From Vogesella sp. LIG4 (GTDB lineage Bacteria > Pseudomonadota > Gammaproteobacteria > Burkholderiales > Chromobacteriaceae): 64,000 nt of DNA. Position numbers and translations under genes: made by a program. Under the pieces are notes generated by a model. It had not been told where the DNA came from. It worked only from the letters and a program-made list of their open reading frames with translations, and made no database searches. The stretch lies in assembly GCF_900090205.1 (NCBI RefSeq), contig NZ_LT607802.1:2979970-3043969 (forward strand), in the 5' to 3' direction. Position 1 is the first letter of the stretch, and the number at the start of each line of letters is the position of its first letter. Of the stretch, positions 58,902 to 64,000 are shown piece after piece.

Positions 58902-59235
58902 CTTCTGGATCCCTCTAGTGACGGGTGCAATTTGTGGCACCCGTATAGCGATTCGTAAGACCTTTCTGATGAAAGAGGCGGGGCGACTGTAAATGAAAAG
59001 TTCCACCTATTGCAAGAAAAAATCCTTTAAAATCATAGACATATCATTCTTCATTTTTAAAAGTGATGGCATATTACGGCGCAAATCCATGCCGTCTGCG
59101 TGGCTTGCCGACGTTTGAATAATCAGAAAGGGCCACTTTATGACCTTGTGAAGTGATGCCCGGAAGGCGGGGAGCTACGGCTATGGGGCGGAGAGTCAGG
59201 CGGCTATTGGCGCTACCCGTAGCGGGTGCGAAATC
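58902..59235. other. Intergenic region between secretion operon and reductase gene
   Basis: A 334-base gap. Its left half is AT-rich (58995-59075) and is the probable reductase promoter; its right half contains small GC-rich hairpin-like repeats near 59205-59262 that may end the secretion operon. No gene is seen. Confidence 0.5.
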
Positions 59236-59835
59236 TCAGGAATTGACCCGGAAAACGGGTAGTGAAATGTGGTCGTTACTGTTTGGCATGCTTTGACGGC
59301 TGTTTGTCGCCGCTGAGCCCGGCTGCGCCGTGGGCGGCACGGAGGGCGCCAAGGCGGGGGCCAGGCGTTGCAACTCTCTCGGTAGATAGAAAAAGTGCCA
59401 GCCATCGTAAGTTTGCACATTGGCAAAATCGGCATAGCGCCAGGGGAAGTTGGCGCGCTTGATCGTTGCTGCGGTCGAGCTGCTGTACACGCCGTAGAAG
59501 CGGTCGCCCAGGCGGAGAAACTGCCAGTCATTCTTGCCGGTGATCGGGTCCGGGTAGGCGCGCCGCAGATGGTGCATGGGCAGGGGGAAGCGCTTGTCCT
59601 CCAGCAGGTCGTCTACCGTGCCCGGGAGGCTGCGGCCAACCTGGTAGTAGTGCTGGATCGCCTGCCGGTACTGGTTGCCCACGAACAGCAGCTCTTCTTC
59701 CTGCAGCCGCTGCCGCTGGAAGGCCCAGACATCCAGCGCCCCCATGAGCGCTACCGACATCAGTGCCAGCGCAATCAGCAGTGCCAGCATCACCATGCCG
59801 CACTGGCGCTGCACTGCGGTGGGCGGGGGGCTCAT
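59236..59835 (-). CDS. Minor pseudopilin-like protein lacking Glu5
   Basis: A 199-residue protein with a prepilin-type N-terminus: short basic leader, then CG|MVMLALLIALALMSVALM, where cleavage is expected after Gly13. The residue at mature position 5 is Ala, not the Glu found in most (pseudo)pilins, a feature shared with GspK-type minor pseudopilins. The C-terminal domain contains GRSLPGTVDDLLEDKR and YPDPITG, as in GspG-related proteins, and ends in a flexible Pro/Ser-rich tail. It overlaps the pseudopilin gene upstream by ATGA. Likely a tip or adaptor subunit of the secretion pseudopilus. Confidence 0.85.
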   Translation of the reverse strand: MSPPPTAVQRQCGMVMLALLIALALMSVALMGALDVWAFQRQRLQEEELLFVGNQYRQAIQHYYQVGRSLPGTVDDLLEDKRFPLPMHHLRRAYPDPITGKNDWQFLRLGDRFYGVYSSSTAATIKRANFPWRYADFANVQTYDGWHFFYLPRELQRLAPALAPSVPPTAQPGSAATNSRQSMPNSNDHISLPVFRVNS

Positions 59836-60221
59836 GGTGTGCCCGCTGCGGGCTCCGGCGCGGCGGCCTGCGGGCTGCTGGCGGGCGCCACGTCGTAAAC
59901 GCCTGGTTTGCTGTCATCCGGCGAGGCAATGGCAAGCCACTTGCTCTCACCGGTCACCGGGTCCTGCGGCACGCTGCGCAGGTAGTGTTTGGCCACCAGC
60001 GTGTCCAGGGTTTCCGGGTACGCGCCGTTGTCGCCGTAGTATTTGTCGATGGCATCGCGCATTACCGCCAGATTCTGCTGCTGCACCTGTACCTTGCCGC
60101 GGTCGATGCTGTGCATGTAGCGCGGCAGCGCGATGGTCAGCAGCAGGCCGATGATCGCCATCACCACCATCAGTTCGATCAGGGTGAAGCCAGCGGGTCT
60201 GCGTTTGCGGGCGGGTTTCAT
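59832..60221 (-). CDS. GspG-like pseudopilin
   Basis: A 129-residue pseudopilin with leader MKPARKRRPAG and class III cleavage site G|FTLIELMVVMAIIGLL, including Glu5. After the helix the sequence RDAIDKYYGDNGAYPETLDTLV and VPQDPVTGESKW is characteristic of the major pseudopilin GspG. The start at 60221 was chosen for this leader; earlier in-frame codons give no family similarity. It ends in an Ala/Pro-rich tail and overlaps the minor pseudopilin gene. Confidence 0.92.
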   Translation of the reverse strand: MKPARKRRPAGFTLIELMVVMAIIGLLLTIALPRYMHSIDRGKVQVQQQNLAVMRDAIDKYYGDNGAYPETLDTLVAKHYLRSVPQDPVTGESKWLAIASPDDSKPGVYDVAPASSPQAAAPEPAAGTP

Positions 60222-60228
60222 GGGCGCC

Positions 60229-60765
60229 TCACCATTGCTTGTAAGGGATGCCATTGATGCCGACAAAATCAGACTTCGACGACACATCGAAGACATCCTT
60301 GGCATCCTGTGTTTCCGACGACGTGTCGCCAGTGTCCACCGGGTCGCCGTAGGCGCGCTTGTTCCAGGTGTCTTCGGGCGGCGTGCCCGGGTCGCCGGCA
60401 AAGAACGGGTCGCGCGGCACCCGGCGCAGGAACATCATCAGCTTGCCGTCGGGGTCCTTGGCATTCTTCACCCCGTCGGCCAGCACCGTCAGCGTGGGCG
60501 GGTAGCCGGACTCGCCAACCTCCTTCTCGATAAAGCCGTTGTCGCTGGCATCCTTATATGCATCCAGTGCCGTGCGAATTTCGCGCAGCGCCTGGCTCAG
60601 CTGCTGCTCCTTCTGACGCTGCACCATCAGCTCGGAAAACGGCAGCACCGTCAGCGCCACGATGCCGACGAGCGCCAGGGTCATCACCAGCTCGATCAGC
60701 GTGAAGCCAAGGCGCTGGAGTCGGTGCCGGTGGCGGGCGGGAGCGGAGCAGGGCGGAAAGATCAT
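60229..60765 (-). CDS. Type II secretion pseudopilin (GspG/GspH-like)
   Basis: A 178-residue pseudopilin. The leader of about 19 basic residues ends in LG|FTLIELVMTLALVGIVAL with Glu5 intact. The globular part has ALREIRTALDAYKDASDNG and RRVPRDPFFAGDPGTPPEDTW. It begins six bases after the secretin stop and ends seven bases before the next pseudopilin gene, so it belongs to the same operon. Confidence 0.92.
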   Translation of the reverse strand: MIFPPCSAPARHRHRLQRLGFTLIELVMTLALVGIVALTVLPFSELMVQRQKEQQLSQALREIRTALDAYKDASDNGFIEKEVGESGYPPTLTVLADGVKNAKDPDGKLMMFLRRVPRDPFFAGDPGTPPEDTWNKRAYGDPVDTGDTSSETQDAKDVFDVSSKSDFVGINGIPYKQW

Positions 60766-60771
60766 GGCTGG

Positions 60772-63048
60772 CTAACCCCCGATCGGGTGGAGCGGGTTGT
60801 CGCTCGGAATATCGCTGGGCATCGTCGGCATGCCGGCGGGCGGCATGCCGGACGGGGTGGCGGGCGCTGCAGCGGGCTCGGGTGCCGGTGCGGGAGCCGG
60901 GTTGGGCGCCTGGGCCGGCGAGACAGCGGCATCCGGCGGGCCATTGGTCGCGGCTGCTGCATCGGCTGCCGCTGGCGCTGCCGGGGCTACGGGGGTGGGC
61001 GGTGGCAGCGGTGTGGTCGAGAAGCGCCCGCCATACGGTACCGGTGGCGGTGTCGTGCGCGGAGCCGGCGCCGGCTGACCAAACGCGCCAGTGGGCGGCA
61101 CCGCATTGGCAGTATTGCCCGGTACGTTGTCACGCTTGAGTGCGGCGCCGCTGGTGCCGCCTCCTACATTGCCGGGCTGGCTTGCCGTGACGCTGCTGCC
61201 GTCGGTATCCAGCTGCAGTTGTTCCGTGCGGATATTGCTGTCGGTGCCGGACCAGAGTTCTTGCATGTCCGCATCCGCGGACAGCTGCGGCCGGACGATG
61301 TGCGGTGTGATCTGCAGCACTATCTCCGTCTTGCCGTGGTCGCCGTTGTGATCCGAGAACAGGTGGCCAAGAATCGGCAGCTGGCCCAGGCCCGGCACCT
61401 TGTCTGCGGTGGTGCGGTCTTCATCCGAGATCAGCCCGCCAAGAACCTGGGTTTCGCCATCCTTGAGGCGCAGGCTGGTCGACGCACTGCGCGTGCCGAT
61501 CTGGTACGCCAGCGAGCTGAGCCCCGTCTGCGTGTCGTTGCTGGAGATGGTCTTGGTGATGTTGCTGACTTCAAGGTTGAGCTTGATCCCCACATCGTTA
61601 TCCCGGTAGATCTGTGGCTCGACCTCCAGCTTGATGCCGACATCCAGGTACTGGATGGTCTGGGCAAACGAGGGGCCGCTGGTGCTGGGGGTGCTCGAAT
61701 TGGAGATGACCGGCACCTTGTCACCGATCAGGATCTTCGCCTTTTCCTTGTTGCGCGCGCGGATGCGCGGGCTGGCCAGCAGGTTGGCATCGGTATCGGT
61801 GAGCTTGAAGTTGGCGCCCAGTGACAGGCCGCTTGCGTTAAGGTCGCCGATCCTGAGCTTGCGCAAGGCACCCATGGTGCTGGCAGAGCTGGGGGTGGAC
61901 AGGGAGAATGAACTCGGCCAGCTGATGCCAAGATCGGTCAGCCGGTCGTGCGATACCTCCAGCACCTGTACTTCCAGCATGACTTCAGGGTCCGGCAGGT
62001 CCTGGGCGGTAATCATCTGCTCGGCCACCCGGATCGCGTCCGGCGTATCCCGGATGGTGACCGTGTTGGCGTGCTCGTCCACGACCACTTCCTTGGTCTT
62101 GAGCAGGCTCTTCAGCAGCGACTGGATCTGCTTGGCATCGATATTGGTCAGCTGGAAGGTGCGTACCTTCAGTTCCTGGTATTCCTGCCGCTTGGTCGGG
62201 CTGTCCGGGTAGACGAACAGGCTGTTGGCGTTCAGCACTTTCTTGCCCAGCTGGTTCTGCATCAGGATCAGGTCGACCACATCCTGCAGCGGGGCATTGG
62301 TGACGAAGATGGTGGTCTTCAGATCGGTGCGGACATCACGGTCGAGGATCACGTTCAGGCCCGAGGTGCGTGACAGCGCTTCGAACACCATGCGCAGGTT
62401 GGCATCACGGAACTGCAGCGAAACCGGCTTGCTCATGATGGAAGAGGTGGAAACCTTGTCTTCCTTCTCCGCCCGTTGCAGGCGCCGTTTTTCCTCGATG
62501 TCCCCCAGCATCTGCAGGGCCAGCTCGCTGGTCGGGTTGATCGTCAGTACTTCATGCACGCGCTCGGCGGCCCGTGCGTACGAGCCGCGCTTCATCATGC
62601 GATCTGCCTCCTGCAGCATTACCAGGCTGCGGCGGTCCAGCTGAATCGCGGCGGCAATCCTGCGCGCGCGTTCGCTGGACGGGTCGAAGGCGAGGGCGGA
62701 CTGGACCTGTCTTTCGGCTTCGTCGAGCTTCTGCGCCTGGCGCAGCTGTTCGGCCTGGTCGAGCAGCAGATTCACCTGCAGGTTGCGCTCGCGCAGGTAG
62801 TCGAGCTGTGCCATGGCATTGGTGGGTTGCTGCTTGCTGGCATCCCGCAGCGATTTCAGATCCTGGTGGCTGGCGCAGCCGGCCAATGTCTGCAGGACGA
62901 GAAACACAAGCAGCGTGTGCAGCGGGTGACCGCTTAAGCCTCGGCGCAAGGCGCATCCGGCGTGCGAGCCGATTCCCCCCCGCGGGCAGGCTGGGGGTGG
63001 CGGGCGGTCCATGTCACTCAGTGGGCGACCGAAAGATAAGATGTCCAT
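60772..63048 (-). CDS. Secretin (GspD/PilQ-family outer-membrane channel), lipoprotein type
   Basis: A 758-residue secretin that forms the outer-membrane pore. Helical TPR-like repeats (about 65-185) precede an STN/N-domain region (about 195-330). The secretin core follows (EVMLEVQVLEVSHDR; LLASPRIRARNKEKAKI; VPGLGQLPILGHLF; ITPHIVRP). A lipobox LAGC puts the acylated cysteine at residue 58, with an unusually long N-region before it if the ATG at 63048 is used; that ATG directly follows the upstream stop and has GAGGG seven bases before it. The last about 170 residues are a Pro/Ala-rich tail not typical of secretins. Probable export channel for the giant protein and oxidases. Confidence 0.94.
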   Translation of the reverse strand: MDILSFGRPLSDMDRPPPPACPRGGIGSHAGCALRRGLSGHPLHTLLVFLVLQTLAGCASHQDLKSLRDASKQQPTNAMAQLDYLRERNLQVNLLLDQAEQLRQAQKLDEAERQVQSALAFDPSSERARRIAAAIQLDRRSLVMLQEADRMMKRGSYARAAERVHEVLTINPTSELALQMLGDIEEKRRLQRAEKEDKVSTSSIMSKPVSLQFRDANLRMVFEALSRTSGLNVILDRDVRTDLKTTIFVTNAPLQDVVDLILMQNQLGKKVLNANSLFVYPDSPTKRQEYQELKVRTFQLTNIDAKQIQSLLKSLLKTKEVVVDEHANTVTIRDTPDAIRVAEQMITAQDLPDPEVMLEVQVLEVSHDRLTDLGISWPSSFSLSTPSSASTMGALRKLRIGDLNASGLSLGANFKLTDTDANLLASPRIRARNKEKAKILIGDKVPVISNSSTPSTSGPSFAQTIQYLDVGIKLEVEPQIYRDNDVGIKLNLEVSNITKTISSNDTQTGLSSLAYQIGTRSASTSLRLKDGETQVLGGLISDEDRTTADKVPGLGQLPILGHLFSDHNGDHGKTEIVLQITPHIVRPQLSADADMQELWSGTDSNIRTEQLQLDTDGSSVTASQPGNVGGGTSGAALKRDNVPGNTANAVPPTGAFGQPAPAPRTTPPPVPYGGRFSTTPLPPPTPVAPAAPAAADAAAATNGPPDAAVSPAQAPNPAPAPAPEPAAAPATPSGMPPAGMPTMPSDIPSDNPLHPIGG

Positions 63049-63633
63049 TTACTTGCCCTCACTCTGGGTGGACAGGACCTGCTTCTGATTGAGTGGCAGA
63101 TAGGTCAACTCCACATTGCTCGCCGCGATCGAGTCGACGCGGTATTGCTCGTCGATCAGGTCGCCGGAGGCGACGACCAGCAAGCGGTCGCCATTGCTCA
63201 GAAATACGTGCGGTTTTCCGCTCTGGGTATCGAATGCGCCCACGAATGCAAACGGCAACGGTGGTGCGGTGGGCGGCGGTGGCTGCACGACCGGTGCGGG
63301 TGGCGGCGGTGGCGGCGGTGGCAGCCAGGAAAGCACCGTAAACGGGTCATGGGCCGAGTCGGGTGACATGCGCGGGCGCAGCGATGCCAGCTTGTCGTGT
63401 GCTGCCGGTACCGCGTCGGGCGAGCCCTGGGCCGCCGCTGGCGCAGGCTGTGGCACTGCTGCAGGCACAAGCGGTGTCGGTGCTGTTGCTGGTTTGGCGG
63501 TGCTGTCGGTCTGGTCGGCCGGGGCCATCGGCATGCTGATGCCGGACGGTATCGCCATATAGCCCAGTGCCGCGACCAGGATGCCGGCCAGGGTGATCAG
63601 TGCACGCTTGCTCAGAAGGGGTTTCATGATCAT
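63049..63633 (-). CDS. PilP/GspC-like inner-membrane protein with polyproline linker
   Basis: A 194-residue bitopic protein. The N-terminal membrane helix (about 10-28) is followed by an Ala/Pro-rich linker with an eight-proline run near 108-115 (LPPPPPPPP). A small C-terminal domain (about 125-190: FAFVGAFDTQSGKPHVFLS, GDLIDEQYRVDSI) matches the homology region of GspC/PilP, which docks onto the secretin periplasmic ring. The start overlaps the upstream PilO-like gene by ATGA. It links inner-membrane platform and secretin. Confidence 0.85.
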   Translation of the reverse strand: MIMKPLLSKRALITLAGILVAALGYMAIPSGISMPMAPADQTDSTAKPATAPTPLVPAAVPQPAPAAAQGSPDAVPAAHDKLASLRPRMSPDSAHDPFTVLSWLPPPPPPPPAPVVQPPPPTAPPLPFAFVGAFDTQSGKPHVFLSNGDRLLVVASGDLIDEQYRVDSIAASNVELTYLPLNQKQVLSTQSEGK

Positions 63634-64000
63634 GTTGCCCGATAGATCAGGTCGAAGCGCACGCGCGCGTCGAGTTCGCTACCCTCGACGCCGGGGCGTT
63701 CAACGTGGATTTCCTGCAGGGCGGCGTTCGGCATATTGTTGAGCACCGCAGCGAGAAAGCGCCGGATCGACCCGTACTGATCCTTTATGGGCAGCACCAC
63801 TTGATAGCGGGTGAAGTGCGCACTCGGCTCGGTCGTGAGCTGGTACTGGGCGGCGCCGAGCGTGAGCTTGTTGGCGCGGGCGTGCATCAGGATCTGGGCC
63901 ATGTCCGCACCGTTTTGCGAGAAGGGCGGAAACAGCTCGGGCAGCCTGACCAGTACTTCGCTGGGAGCTGTGGCGGGGGGGATGGCGGGGTTGCGGTAGT
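63630..64000 (-). CDS. PilO/GspM-like inner-membrane protein, N-terminus outside the window
   Basis: The frame is open to the right edge of the window, so the gene is partial. The 123 visible codons show a ferredoxin-like PilO/GspM periplasmic domain: GADMAQILMHARANKLTLGAA-type helix, ARYQVVLP-like strand (FTRYQVVLPIKDQYG), then SIRRFLAAVLNNMPNAAL and a final strand RVRFDLIYRA. The membrane helix and coiled coil expected in these proteins would be further upstream, as would PilM/N or GspL and the ATPase. Overlap of four bases with the next gene indicates coupling. Confidence 0.85.
   Translation of the reverse strand, partial: YRNPAIPPATAPSEVLVRLPELFPPFSQNGADMAQILMHARANKLTLGAAQYQLTTEPSAHFTRYQVVLPIKDQYGSIRRFLAAVLNNMPNAALQEIHVERPGVEGSELDARVRFDLIYRAT

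Overview
The window looks like a stretch of chromosome from a GC-rich betaproteobacterium, most likely Neisseriales (Chromobacteriaceae type: Vogesella, Chromobacterium, Aquitalea). The clearest clue is a complete one-piece tmRNA whose tag reads ANDETYALAA, the form I associate with Neisseria-like species. A soluble NAD-dependent formate dehydrogenase (fds), a malonate decarboxylase (mdc) and the dense ATGA-overlapping operons fit the same group. No plasmid, phage or CRISPR signal is seen. The only mobile-element trace is a frameshifted serine-recombinase tail at the left edge.

Layout, left to right. 1-660: the 3' end of a gene entering from outside, then the recombinase remnant. 667-8023 (minus): a two-gene c-di-GMP signalling operon, a REC-PAS-GGDEF-EAL protein followed by a giant hybrid histidine kinase. 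8348-9472 (minus): an orphan polyamine-type binding protein. 9691-15659 (minus): the formate dehydrogenase operon fdsG-fdsB-fdsA-fdhD-fdsD, with its probable regulator divergent at 16014. 17155-24391: a double-domain IclR regulator divergent from a potABCD-like importer plus an amidase, which reads as an uptake-and-hydrolysis unit for an amide or polyamine-like substrate. 24491-31573 (minus): malonate decarboxylase mdcABCDEGH behind an MdcR-like regulator. 31845-36950: tmRNA, pyruvate kinase, dipeptidase pepD and a BenE-family transporter. 36951-38411: a 1.46 kb AT-rich gap without a convincing gene. 38412-40290: a convergent NarL-type regulator and soluble sensor kinase.

The most unusual part is 40657-64000, all on the minus strand. 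It encodes part of a type II secretion/type IV pilus-like machine (PilO/GspM-like, proline-rich PilP/GspC-like, lipoprotein secretin, three pseudopilins). Next come a ferric-reductase-like haem/flavin membrane protein, two adjacent multicopper-oxidase-family proteins whose copper motifs are divided between them, and a 2768-residue secreted protein joining a degenerate multicopper-oxidase head to a right-handed beta-helix tail. The cluster ends with a small exported protein, two tandem LolA-like proteins, a c-type cytochrome fused to a periplasmic-binding domain, and a Sco copper chaperone. My reading (inference) is an extracellular copper/haem redox system exported by a dedicated type II-like pathway. 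It resembles in outline the Geobacter sulfurreducens OmpB/OxpG and Leptothrix MofA systems, so metal oxidation or extracellular electron transfer is the leading hypothesis. A 14-G tract lies upstream of the first oxidase gene.

All calls come from reading motifs and gene order by eye. No database search was run.
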